Positions 8,308 to 18,023 of a DNA stretch of 64,000 bases are shown one piece after another; position 1 is the stretch's first letter, and the number at the start of each line of letters is the position of its first letter. Below the pieces are notes generated by a model. The model did not search any database, had not been told where the DNA came from, and was given only the letters and a program-made list of their open reading frames with translations. The position numbers and the translations under genes were made by a program. Origin of the DNA: JBBSJZ01 sp041751935. Lineage in GTDB: Bacteria > Planctomycetota > Planctomycetia > Pirellulales > Pirellulaceae. The stretch spans positions 1 through 64,000 of the forward strand of contig JBGSIA010000155.1 of the NCBI GenBank assembly GCA_041751935.1. The letters run 5' to 3'.

Positions 8308-11300
8308 TCGCTTGTGGCCGCAAAGGTAATGGTTTTGTGATGATTGATGGGTTCGCCGCGTAGGAAACCAACAGGGATGGAGCGGTCGATGACATAGATT
8401 CCCGTACCACGGACGTTCAAGCCTTGAGCATTCTCGTATTCCGCACCAATGGCGCCCGTTGCCGGGTCAACAATAAAGAAGCCGACAGTCATGCGTACCA
8501 TAAACACGTTGCTGTGATGCGTCGTCAGATTTTTCAGACGAGATGCGTTCTCGTATCGCTTGGACGGATCACGAGCTAAATGACGAAATTCTTTGTGCAG
8601 GTCAGCGATCGAGCGATCGAACAAACCTTGATTTGCACGCACCATCCGTAGGTTCGTGACTTCGGCTGGAGCACCGGCCATCGCAGGAAGCGTAACTGAA
8701 CCGCCAGTTGGGTCCGTTTCCACATTCAGCGAATAGGCCGTTGTGTTTGTCGGTTGATTCACTGCCGTGTAATTCGTACCGCTAATCGCTCGTTCGTCGA
8801 AGTCCGGGTGGGGACGCAGAAGCGACATATCGTGAGTTCGTCGCTGGACGCGCTGCATAGTGCCATCTTTGACCGATCCCATGAAGCGTCGAACACTGGG
8901 GATTTCTGCAGCCGTCGCTGGTGCGAACATACCGCCAAAGCGAGTCGGGTAACGCCAGTCCAAATCAGGATTGAATAGCGAGAACGTCGAGCGTGAGCTG
9001 AGCAGTGTCGAATCATAACCTCGGCGACTTTCAATGAATCCTTTGAACTCGTGTCCAAAACGCGTATCCACAATACGACCATAGTTATCGGATTGACCGA
9101 GGACTGCCGGCTTACCGGTATTGTCGTCTAGGTCATAAAAATCAGACATCGACCAACCGAAACTCCGATAGACCGAACCGTTACCGAACAACGGACTTGA
9201 GGTAGCTTGCTGCAAATCGGTTATGTCAGTAACGTCCGTAACGATTGGCGAGAAGCCAATGGATCCACCTCCCGTTTGGGTATTGTTCTCTGGGACTTCG
9301 CCAGCGTCCAAAAACGTGGATGCGTTTCCGCTGAAGGTTGCGCTCTTGCGTACATAGTCCGGTGTGGTATTGACGTTAATCCGCCCCGGTGTCCGCAGCA
9401 AAGGAATGTAGTTGTACGGAGGTTGCAGAAACTCGACGATGCGATTGAACATTCGATCTTGAACGTTCAGTGAACCATTGTCTGAGATGTACTTCACCTC
9501 CGTCGGATCTAACCAGTGATTGTTGAGGTAACTCGTTTCACCGGTGGTTACAAAATCCAACACCGTCTCGATCGGCGCATGATCTCCGGTAATTGCTGTC
9601 AAAGGCCCAAGCGATAGTGGCGCGTGCCCCAGAGGGACCAAGTCTGTAGCCGATTGTTTGGCAAAGTTCTTGTCCCAACCGAGTGTGTGTCCGAAATAGG
9701 TCGGGAGTTCGCGTTTTCCATCGTCTTGCAATGTTGTTCCCGGAGAGAACATTGACAAAAGACCTGTTTGTGATACCGCCGGAATTTGCAGCAACGCTAC
9801 GGGCGACTGGAAATCTCGATCATCCCACTGAGGCATGATGAATCGCGTTCCCCGCGGCGTTCCACGCCCGTACTGCGATACATCCGCGGCGTCTTGACCG
9901 CCGTTATCGGCACCAATGGGACGGCCGTATTCGCGATTGATAAATCCGAAGGTTTGCCGGTAGGGATCCATGTCCATACGGGGATGGAATGGGAACCATG
10001 TCGCAGCAACACGATAGCTGGAATCGATACCGGTATCATTCGGAGCATGGGCGCTGGTCCACATCGCACCGAGTTCAAAATCCCACACGGCTGCGGAGCC
10101 TTTTGGAGTGGAATCCTTCAACAAGCTGAACGATGCCGATAGTGCAGGACGTTCTGTGAAGACTTGCCGTTCATAACTTGCTAGGTTCGAAACATTCGTC
10201 CCTCGTTGGACCAAATCCGATGCCGCTCGGTCACGTTTCGTATCGGGTATTTTACGTCGGCTATCAAAGCGGATTGGCGGATCAAACACTCCACCAGTGA
10301 CTGTCGTCGCATCATCTGCGGCGACCATGTTTCCATCTCCAGCGCGATCGATTTGCTGGGCCGGGTCTTCTTCGCCATTCATCGTCGTTAAATCGACCGG
10401 TGCCAAATCCACTGAGATATAAGGATTATCAATGGGGTGCCACGGAATCGTCGGGTTAGCGAGCCGCTGTAGGAAGATACCCACAGCTTCTTGATGCGTA
10501 CCGACACCCGCCCAACCATTTTTCGCCAGGGGTGCTGCGTTGGCTGCGCCTCCTAAACCGCGATGATCAAACGGTTCATCGGGGTGGAAGCCAACCGAAG
10601 CGGCGTAATCGCGGTATCCGTCGACTAACGGATAGCCGCCTGTCGGACCAGCGTTAGAAATTCGATAAGCTGGTGCGCGGTAGTAATCCAATCCCGGCAG
10701 TGGAGCACTGATGTTAAAACCGAGTGCAACCTGCGACTGAACGGGAATATTGTTGACGTAAACGTCCCAATCTGTGCGAGCGGGGTCAACTTCGTGTGGA
10801 TACAGCGATTGCGCGATGATCGGCACGACCGCGTTGACATGATAATGTGCCGCTGGTGTACCGCTGCCGTTATTTTCATACAACGGTGTCTCCGGCGGGG
10901 CCGAACCACCTAGGTCCTGATAGTCAAAGCGGAATTTTCCCGAACTCGCTGTTTGAACCGTATAGTTCAACGACTGAGGCGACGGGTTGTACTGAAACGT
11001 CGGTGCGACGGTCGCAGTGGTTTGCCCCAACAGCGTCGTCACTCGCGGACCAACTACCGCAAACTGTCCCGGACTCAATCTTGCCGAACCATTCATCGGA
11101 CGATCCACATCCGTCGAGTCTACTGGATCAGGTCGGTTATAAAACACGTTTTCCAGTTTCATTCCACTGCGAGCATTTTGAATTACGTTCAAGGTCGAAC
11201 TGGGTTTTAAATTCGCGAACCAAACAAACCGAGTTAGAGCAATTCGATCATCACCGTTTGTTTTCGGATCAAAGTCGTCGTCAGCGATCGCAACGAACTC

Positions 11301-14300
11301 ACCGACAGTCGAAATTGACGGTACAACCTCGGCAGCCCCCTGGAACGTTTCTTTCCACAGCGTCAATTCTGCGTCAGGGTTGGCCCAGTTAGCAGGAGCA
11401 TTGACATTCAAGTAATCGATTTGCTCTGTGTTGCTATGGTCTTTTGCAAGCGCAGCAATCCGTTCGGCATCGTACAGCCAGCGAATGCTCTTGTGAGCAT
11501 TCTTGGCCACGGGTTCACCTACAGCCAGTCTCCAAACAGGACTCTGGTTAACCCCCTGGCCCACGACGCGGCCCAAGTCCAATTGATTGTTGGTATACAA
11601 TTCCGCCGGGAAGCTCGGCTGAGTACCGGAGGAAGCAACGAAGGACCGAAGCGAACGTAATTCAACAAATGTGCTGGCTTCAGGAATGCGGAATTGATCC
11701 AGGTCCTTATCGGCCTCAGGGGTCACAGGATCGGGATCGGTGTCCTCGTCGGTCATCAGTTCACCATCGACCGAAAGTGTGGCGTTTGCGCCAGGCTGCT
11801 CTGTCAGGTTACGACGCAATCGTTTGTCGTGGATCGCCATCGTTTCGCTGATTTCGATCTCGGGTCGCTCCATGCCCCAGACAACGTTTTCGGCTGCCTT
11901 GTCCAATGCGAAGCCGTCAAATGGATTTGGATCGTATCGTAACCGAGTGCAGATCGCATCTGTGTCACGCGCATCCACTGCGTTGGCTGCCCATTGAGCA
12001 ATGCGACGAGCCACGTATTTGTTACGCAATGCAACATCAGCTTTAAACCCCGGCGGATAAGCAAACTGTGGTACCCACTCAACTGCTGCTGATGGCGAGC
12101 CCTGAGTGATTACCATCATCATCAAGCAGTACAGGTGGCGAGCTAGCAGCTCATCTCCGGTCGCAACGCGTTCCGGAATCCCATCGCCGTCATGGTCGAA
12201 GCCTTCGCCAGCGTCGAGCGTACCGTTACCGTTGCGATCGAAACCATCAAAGTCAAGCTTGGGTGTAGCAAGTTGCAGCGATGTCACCGGCGCGTAGTTC
12301 CCACGAACCACTGCCGCCGTCGGAAACTCATTGGCAATCTGCGGGAAGGCATTTTCGCGAGAATGTCGATCAATCACGTTCGCTCCCGACGACGCACCTA
12401 AACCCACACTACCGGTCTCGTACGACTCATCGGACAATCCCGACAAGTTACTCGTGGGATCAACGCCATCATCTTGACCATTGCCTAAGGCACGGTTGAT
12501 ATTCAGCTTCGCTCCCTTGCGAAACTCCGGTGCAATCATCCGATACAAATCGATTTGCTTTTCAGCCGGCGTTGCCGAATTCACCTTGCTAGAGAAATAT
12601 GCAACGATACCATCAAAACCAGTCGTTTCCGGGACATCAACAGAGCGGCTTTCCGCAGTAATGAGGTTGCGCAGTGATTGGTTCCGCTGCAGCTCATCTC
12701 CCAATATCGCACCGATCTCTCGAGTGTCTGACTGATTCGTAATCAGTGCCACAAAATCGCGGATGGAAAACGGTTGATCGTCGGACAAACCTTGTTCGTA
12801 AGGTTGATTAATTACTTCATTCAAGCGAGGATCGAGGGAACTAGCGGCCAAATTGTCAAACAGTTCGTTACCGTTGCGGTCTTTGCGTTCCATCGATACG
12901 CCCGACAAATCCATCGGCTTGCCCATTACCGACGTGTAGGAGTGACCAGCAGATCGAGCTGGATGCGGAATTCGAGCCAATTGATCACGAACAGCATGTA
13001 GGTTCGTGACATCGGCCGTATCGCCAAATCCAGGATACTTGAGTATGCCAGCGGGAAAGACGTTTGCTGTATAGCTCAATGGACTTCCGCCGTAACGCGT
13101 ATTGAGCAGGTTTCCGTAACGCGTAAGCAGCGGATTGACCGATACCGTACTCGTTTGCGTTCGGTAGATCGGTCCAAAGTGCCCGACTGGAATGGGGTTA
13201 TTTTCATCAAATAAATGACTGAAATTCAATTCCGCGGGTCCAACTCCTCCGCCACGTCCGAACACGTTCAGCGAGTTTCCGGCAGCGAAATACTCGGCGT
13301 CTGTGCTGTAGTTAACAGGATTGCTGGTATTGAAAAGCTGAGTGGCTATTTGCCGATAGTTGCCTGCTTCATTGATGTTGATCCGACTGTCGAGGTCTTC
13401 GATCAATGGGGCAATCAATGGACGAACGACCTCGCCAGTCTCGCTGACATATGTCGGTAAATTTAAATCGATCCAAACACTGTCCGGTAATCCATCGCCA
13501 TCATTGTCCACATCCCAGGGACCGTTGACTAACCACAATCCAAGCCGGAAAACTCGATCCTTTAATACCGCAAACGTACCCGTCGCAGCCAGCGTTTCAC
13601 TAAGTACAGGGACAGGATTGGACCCAGTAAATCCCGGCGTACCGTCATTGACGTCACCATCACCGTCCATGTCGCCAAATACATGATCTACATTCAACGG
13701 ACGAATGGTGGCCCGACGCAGTCGATGTACTAACGCCAGCAATCGAGCCGGGTCATTCGGATCACTACCATCCATATCAGCAAATGTTCGCGTCACCGTT
13801 GCTGGATCTTCGTTGCCGATCGGGATCGGAGCATTCATCAGATAGTTGATCACTTCGGGGCGGTGAAAGCTGGGAATAAGATGCGATCCCAAAATCGCAT
13901 TCAATTCCGCAGAACCGCCCCCGGAATAAACCGCTCCGTTGATGACACTCCGATGGTCACTCGGCTGCCAAGCCAAGAAAATGGTTTCAAAATCCGCTGC
14001 ATCCCAGGGTTCGTCAGGCTGTGGTGGCAAACCTTGACTGGTGTCGCCACCGTAGGCGGTCGCGCCAGTCAATCGGGTGTTGAATTGCAATTCAATATCG
14101 GCGCGACTGTCTATCACTTGCGGCGTTCCGAAGTTACGAGCTAAACCCGTCATGCCTACCGGGTTTTGGCCCTTGCCATTAAACGGCGTCCCGTTAACAA
14201 CAAATCGATGGCCAAAATCGTCGCTGCCTGGATATCCAATTTCGTCGTCCTCATCAGTTCGCGAATCACCATCGTCATCAAATCCACCGCGACCGGGGAG

Positions 14301-15080
14301 CCCATCGGCGCCAAGGTCATAGGTCAAACGACCTGGGCTCAGTCGAGCTGTTACATAAAGCTGTGCCACGTTGCCGTCCAGGACAATCTCGGTCGACTCC
14401 ATTTGTGACAAATCAATTACCACAGACCCAGCTAAATCATCTTCTACGTCTGTTGGAACCGATGGGCTATTCGCGTTGGAGCCACCAAAGGAGCGAACAA
14501 TTCGAAACGTTTCGTTCTGTAGTGGACCCTCGATGAAGGTTAGAAGCCTTCCCGATAATGCGTCATCAATATCACGGGGAAAATTAGGGAATTCAACGGG
14601 AACATTGGATAAAGCTCCCGCTGGCGGTGCGGTTCCATCGTGATGCCATGCTGCCAAACTGGTCGGCAATTTGAATAGAGTGGAAAGAGGCTGCTGCTGC
14701 GCATTCAAGGGCTTAAGCAGCATCGGGCGTGAATCCAAGCCATTCGCATTGACAGGCATCGACGGTGTGGTCGCGCCCACTCGGTGATTTCCGACCCGCA
14801 AGATCATGCCGTCGCTGCCATAAATGTCTTCCAAAATGCTAGCGTGGTAAGCGGCGCTGTGATGCGACGATGAACCGTGCACTAGTGATGCGACGGCGGA
14901 GTTCAATGCTTCACCGACCGGCAACTTGTTCGCCGCATTTGCTTGAGCCGCATTAGCGATTCCGACGACCTCACTGCTAAAAATCACATAGCTGACAACC
15001 AACACACTAAACAGCGATAGCATCGTCAGGACTATCACCAACACGATACCGCGAAGCGGTGGCTGGATTCGGGATTTCAT
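8304..15080 (-). CDS. giant GspK/PilX-like minor pseudopilin (2258 residues)
   Basis: By far the largest gene here. The N-terminus RGIVLVIVLTMLSLF then a single hydrophobic helix matches GspK-type minor pseudopilins, which lack the strict Glu+5. Three GspK-like INxN motifs occur: RININEA (about 565), KLNINRA (about 858) and RINVNTT (about 1900). At least four Asp-rich calcium-type loops occur near 270, 472, 530 and 950 (FDRNGNGTLD, FDHDGDGIPE). Typical GspK is about 300 residues. No other transmembrane segment is evident, so nearly all of it should lie outside the inner membrane. There is a 70-base gap from the gene upstream and a 4-base overlap with the one downstream. In T2SS, GspK caps the pseudopilus tip; this role here is inferred. 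Confidence 0.8.
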   Translation of the reverse strand: MKSRIQPPLRGIVLVIVLTMLSLFSVLVVSYVIFSSEVVGIANAAQANAANKLPVGEALNSAVASLVHGSSSHHSAAYHASILEDIYGSDGMILRVGNHRVGATTPSMPVNANGLDSRPMLLKPLNAQQQPLSTLFKLPTSLAAWHHDGTAPPAGALSNVPVEFPNFPRDIDDALSGRLLTFIEGPLQNETFRIVRSFGGSNANSPSVPTDVEDDLAGSVVIDLSQMESTEIVLDGNVAQLYVTARLSPGRLTYDLGADGLPGRGGFDDDGDSRTDEDDEIGYPGSDDFGHRFVVNGTPFNGKGQNPVGMTGLARNFGTPQVIDSRADIELQFNTRLTGATAYGGDTSQGLPPQPDEPWDAADFETIFLAWQPSDHRSVINGAVYSGGGSAELNAILGSHLIPSFHRPEVINYLMNAPIPIGNEDPATVTRTFADMDGSDPNDPARLLALVHRLRRATIRPLNVDHVFGDMDGDGDVNDGTPGFTGSNPVPVLSETLAATGTFAVLKDRVFRLGLWLVNGPWDVDNDGDGLPDSVWIDLNLPTYVSETGEVVRPLIAPLIEDLDSRININEAGNYRQIATQLFNTSNPVNYSTDAEYFAAGNSLNVFGRGGGVGPAELNFSHLFDENNPIPVGHFGPIYRTQTSTVSVNPLLTRYGNLLNTRYGGSPLSYTANVFPAGILKYPGFGDTADVTNLHAVRDQLARIPHPARSAGHSYTSVMGKPMDLSGVSMERKDRNGNELFDNLAASSLDPRLNEVINQPYEQGLSDDQPFSIRDFVALITNQSDTREIGAILGDELQRNQSLRNLITAESRSVDVPETTGFDGIVAYFSSKVNSATPAEKQIDLYRMIAPEFRKGAKLNINRALGNGQDDGVDPTSNLSGLSDESYETGSVGLGASSGANVIDRHSRENAFPQIANEFPTAAVVRGNYAPVTSLQLATPKLDFDGFDRNGNGTLDAGEGFDHDGDGIPERVATGDELLARHLYCLMMMVITQGSPSAAVEWVPQFAYPPGFKADVALRNKYVARRIAQWAANAVDARDTDAICTRLRYDPNPFDGFALDKAAENVVWGMERPEIEISETMAIHDKRLRRNLTEQPGANATLSVDGELMTDEDTDPDPVTPEADKDLDQFRIPEASTFVELRSLRSFVASSGTQPSFPAELYTNNQLDLGRVVGQGVNQSPVWRLAVGEPVAKNAHKSIRWLYDAERIAALAKDHSNTEQIDYLNVNAPANWANPDAELTLWKETFQGAAEVVPSISTVGEFVAIADDDFDPKTNGDDRIALTRFVWFANLKPSSTLNVIQNARSGMKLENVFYNRPDPVDSTDVDRPMNGSARLSPGQFAVVGPRVTTLLGQTTATVAPTFQYNPSPQSLNYTVQTASSGKFRFDYQDLGGSAPPETPLYENNGSGTPAAHYHVNAVVPIIAQSLYPHEVDPARTDWDVYVNNIPVQSQVALGFNISAPLPGLDYYRAPAYRISNAGPTGGYPLVDGYRDYAASVGFHPDEPFDHRGLGGAANAAPLAKNGWAGVGTHQEAVGIFLQRLANPTIPWHPIDNPYISVDLAPVDLTTMNGEEDPAQQIDRAGDGNMVAADDATTVTGGVFDPPIRFDSRRKIPDTKRDRAASDLVQRGTNVSNLASYERQVFTERPALSASFSLLKDSTPKGSAAVWDFELGAMWTSAHAPNDTGIDSSYRVAATWFPFHPRMDMDPYRQTFGFINREYGRPIGADNGGQDAADVSQYGRGTPRGTRFIMPQWDDRDFQSPVALLQIPAVSQTGLLSMFSPGTTLQDDGKRELPTYFGHTLGWDKNFAKQSATDLVPLGHAPLSLGPLTAITGDHAPIETVLDFVTTGETSYLNNHWLDPTEVKYISDNGSLNVQDRMFNRIVEFLQPPYNYIPLLRTPGRINVNTTPDYVRKSATFSGNASTFLDAGEVPENNTQTGGGSIGFSPIVTDVTDITDLQQATSSPLFGNGSVYRSFGWSMSDFYDLDDNTGKPAVLGQSDNYGRIVDTRFGHEFKGFIESRRGYDSTLLSSRSTFSLFNPDLDWRYPTRFGGMFAPATAAEIPSVRRFMGSVKDGTMQRVQRRTHDMSLLRPHPDFDERAISGTNYTAVNQPTNTTAYSLNVETDPTGGSVTLPAMAGAPAEVTNLRMVRANQGLFDRSIADLHKEFRHLARDPSKRYENASRLKNLTTHHSNVFMVRMTVGFFIVDPATGAIGAEYENAQGLNVRGTGIYVIDRSIPVGFLRGEPINHHKTITFAATSE

Positions 15081-15150
15081 CGTCGTTCTCGTTAAGACAA
15101 GGTGTTTGATACATCGACGGAGCGGGTGCGCTCACGTCGGCAAAGTTCAT

Positions 15151-16593
15151 TTAAAATGTGAATGAAAAATTTCGAATTCCGATCACGTTCTTCATGAGAA
15201 CAACCTGCGTTCCATAAAGTGGATCACCAATAGTCCCGGTATGCCCAGCGTTACCACCTCCGCCGGGTGTAACCACTGTCGACGCGTCATACTGACGCGG
15301 TAAGCTGGCGTTGTAACCAGCTGGAACTGGATTGGCGGGATAAGGACCGATGCCAGCACCGGTGCGATAAATTTGCAAAGGATGAAATACCCAACTGGCG
15401 CCGCGCACAGACACCGTGGTGCGATAAACATTTACATTTGGCCTGACAACGCCGGTCGCCAGCGTTGGTTTAGAGTCCACCGATGTGACCTCATACCACT
15501 CAAAGTTCAAAGGTTTTGCAGGATCCATCTCCGTGATCGTGCCGGTACGTCGATAGTCGCGTCGAATCAACATCAAATAATCACCAGGAACAACCGTTGG
15601 GTCCACATACTCACTCATCTCATAAGTAAACTTGCCGCCGCCGGCCGTAAATATGTTTTCGGCAAACGTGACATATCCCAGTCGTTCGTCCGAATAGGTT
15701 TGCTGATTGATCGGGATATTGTTTTGTGAAGCGGGCGCGGCAGTGTAGGTCGCCAAATTGTGGCGACTATTAAAAGCCCCAGTGGGATCGACCGCTATTT
15801 GGCGATCTCCAAACACTACCATGGTTCCCGCAAACGCCGTTCCGCTAGTACGACGCATCGTGATCATGTAGGAGAAACGCCCTGCCAATACTGAGGTTGA
15901 GCGTTCGCCCGTTTGAGTCCGCTTCAAAAACAATCCCGGTGGGTCACCGACACTATCGGGATTTAAGACCAATGAAATCGAATCCTGATCTTTTGCTAAG
16001 CGTTCATTGAAGAGGGAACTGGTGATTGACGACAACGACACTCGCGGTAACCGACGCGAGGGGTTAGATGAATCAAGTGACCAATTACGATCCACCGCAG
16101 GACTAGGAGTTTCTTGCAACGCCGGGGACACTTCTGGGTTGTAGTTGTCTTCATAACACGGAAAGAGCGTGCGGTCGTAGTTATTGGCAGTCGATGTCGC
16201 TCCATCAGGACGAAGGTTATCTGCCGCAGTTAGGAACCACGGGTCCACGCAAAACGCGTCCGGTAGTGATACAGCGTCGGTGATTACTGGGTAACGAAAA
16301 CGATTAGGCGGGGTTGATGATAAAAAGAATGTTCGTGAATTTTCGCCGCGAAAAAAATTCGAATCCGGCACACGAAGGTTCAGTTTGATTTTGCTTTGCT
16401 GGTTGCTCAGCATTTGATCGGAGCGGCTAAGCGACAAAGCGTGACTCGCATTTTTAGCAGCGATCGGCAGTACCGCAGCAATGCCAACTAAACCTGTCAG
16501 CAATACGCCAATAGCGAACATAACTTCCATCAACGAAATACCCATTCGTTGACGACAAAGAACACCTGAGCGCGGACCAAAAAACATCGACAT
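15151..16593 (-). CDS. type II secretion pseudopilin (GspI/PilV-like), oversized
   Basis: A 480-residue protein with prepilin leader RQRMG and mature start ISLMEV (Glu+5), followed by a long hydrophobic helix ending LPIAAKNAS. Position and sequence resemble GspI/PilV, normally about 120-200 residues. The extra 300 residues form an extracytoplasmic domain with no family I recognise. Its ATG shares one base with the stop of the upstream gene (TAATG at 16593), so it is translationally coupled. It should be processed by a prepilin peptidase encoded elsewhere. Confidence 0.82.
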   Translation of the reverse strand: MSMFFGPRSGVLCRQRMGISLMEVMFAIGVLLTGLVGIAAVLPIAAKNASHALSLSRSDQMLSNQQSKIKLNLRVPDSNFFRGENSRTFFLSSTPPNRFRYPVITDAVSLPDAFCVDPWFLTAADNLRPDGATSTANNYDRTLFPCYEDNYNPEVSPALQETPSPAVDRNWSLDSSNPSRRLPRVSLSSITSSLFNERLAKDQDSISLVLNPDSVGDPPGLFLKRTQTGERSTSVLAGRFSYMITMRRTSGTAFAGTMVVFGDRQIAVDPTGAFNSRHNLATYTAAPASQNNIPINQQTYSDERLGYVTFAENIFTAGGGKFTYEMSEYVDPTVVPGDYLMLIRRDYRRTGTITEMDPAKPLNFEWYEVTSVDSKPTLATGVVRPNVNVYRTTVSVRGASWVFHPLQIYRTGAGIGPYPANPVPAGYNASLPRQYDASTVVTPGGGGNAGHTGTIGDPLYGTQVVLMKNVIGIRNFSFTF

Positions 16594-18023
16594 TAGAGAG
16601 CGCCTCCGTAGATAAAGCGTCGAGCACGATCAAGGCGTCCACGGATCACATCCGTCGACGAGGGAGACGCAGAAAAACCGAAGTAGCTAACCAAGTCGCC
16701 CGCAGGCGGTTGTGATGCTACGGAAGTCAAGTCAATCGCCCCGCTTTGAGAGTGTACGGTCACCCAAGCACATTCCGTATTGGCGAAATTGGGGACAAAG
16801 GACGGTTCCAATGGCGCCGGCGGCGCTGGCGATCCCAACCTAGATGTTAAATTTGTTGGGTACGTAGTTCCTGGGATCGCATCGGGATATCGCGCCCCAT
16901 CGTCCACATACTCCAATACTCCGTCACTAAATCCAACAAGAAACGACAAGCTGGTCGGCGGGTCGAAACGTTGCATCACAAATCGATTCACACCACCAAC
17001 AGCAACCAAAGTTTCGTAGTACACCGACTCCAGCTTGCCATCATGTCCAAACATGACAATCACGCCGCCGAGTTGGTTGTCGGTAGCGGCATCAACACTC
17101 GCGGTGCCGACGATATCTTGAATACCAAAAGCGGTGGGGTTGGCGCGAGAACCGGCCATCGATAAATCGACCACACCCCGGCCCGGTAAGTTCACCGGAG
17201 CGAGTGCCGCCTTGGTCGGCTCCAAATAGATTTCAATCGGATCGATCGGTGTGTAAGCTGTTAACCCGTCTGGACCCATTCCAGGTACATTCGGAGCTGA
17301 ATAAAACCGATCGCTTGTCGTGATGACGACTCCGGCGACATCTAGCCCATCGCTGACCAACGGATCGCTCACCGGAGCATCACCGCACGAATTCGTTCCT
17401 GGTACGTACTCAACCACATAGTCAGTAAGCCTTGAAGCCCCAATGCCTGTTAAAACTTCCAAGCTTGAAATTGTCGAAAGACGACCTGCAATATTCACTA
17501 ACGTCCCATTGCGAATTAAGCTCGCCGCTGGCTGTGTTCCCCGAGCCGCAGCATACAACAATCCCGCATCCTCTTTCTTTACGAAATAATGATAAGTGGC
17601 GGTACAATTGTTTGACTGGTTAAGCAGACTGGCGAATGGGTAGGCCTTTACCGACAGATTGCCTTTGAGATATCTCGCTGGAATTTGAACGTACGATAAT
17701 CGCGTTGCATGATTGGCCCCGATAAGTTGCAACTGGTCAATCGTTTCCGGAGTCGTCCCTCCAGACGTGACGGTTCGACGAGTACGTTCAAAGTACACAC
17801 CGCATGGTCGCTTGGCAGGGTCTTGCATAGCGATTGCTCGAGCATTCATCAACGCGCCTTGCACGACCGTCGCCGATCGCGAAAGTGCCGTTGTCCGCAA
17901 CGCATCCTTCACCTTCGGCAAAGCAAGTGCTGATAACAACGAGATAATCGCTATCGTCACCAGCAGCTCAATTAACGTGAAGCCAGAGCGGCGACGGTCG
18001 ACAATTCGCTTAAGAAGGCTCAT
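16593..18023 (-). CDS. type II secretion pseudopilin (GspH/FimT-like), oversized
   Basis: A 476-residue protein with basic leader DRRRSG and the classic FTLIELLVTIAIISLL methylation motif. The GspH/FimT-like feature is the helix followed by a segment of the type found in fimbrial minor subunits (VVQGALMNARAIAMQ). Known relatives are about 150-200 residues. Coupled through TAATG junctions on both sides (18023 and 16593). The long C-terminal domain has no recognised family. Confidence 0.84.
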   Translation of the reverse strand: MSLLKRIVDRRRSGFTLIELLVTIAIISLLSALALPKVKDALRTTALSRSATVVQGALMNARAIAMQDPAKRPCGVYFERTRRTVTSGGTTPETIDQLQLIGANHATRLSYVQIPARYLKGNLSVKAYPFASLLNQSNNCTATYHYFVKKEDAGLLYAAARGTQPAASLIRNGTLVNIAGRLSTISSLEVLTGIGASRLTDYVVEYVPGTNSCGDAPVSDPLVSDGLDVAGVVITTSDRFYSAPNVPGMGPDGLTAYTPIDPIEIYLEPTKAALAPVNLPGRGVVDLSMAGSRANPTAFGIQDIVGTASVDAATDNQLGGVIVMFGHDGKLESVYYETLVAVGGVNRFVMQRFDPPTSLSFLVGFSDGVLEYVDDGARYPDAIPGTTYPTNLTSRLGSPAPPAPLEPSFVPNFANTECAWVTVHSQSGAIDLTSVASQPPAGDLVSYFGFSASPSSTDVIRGRLDRARRFIYGGAL

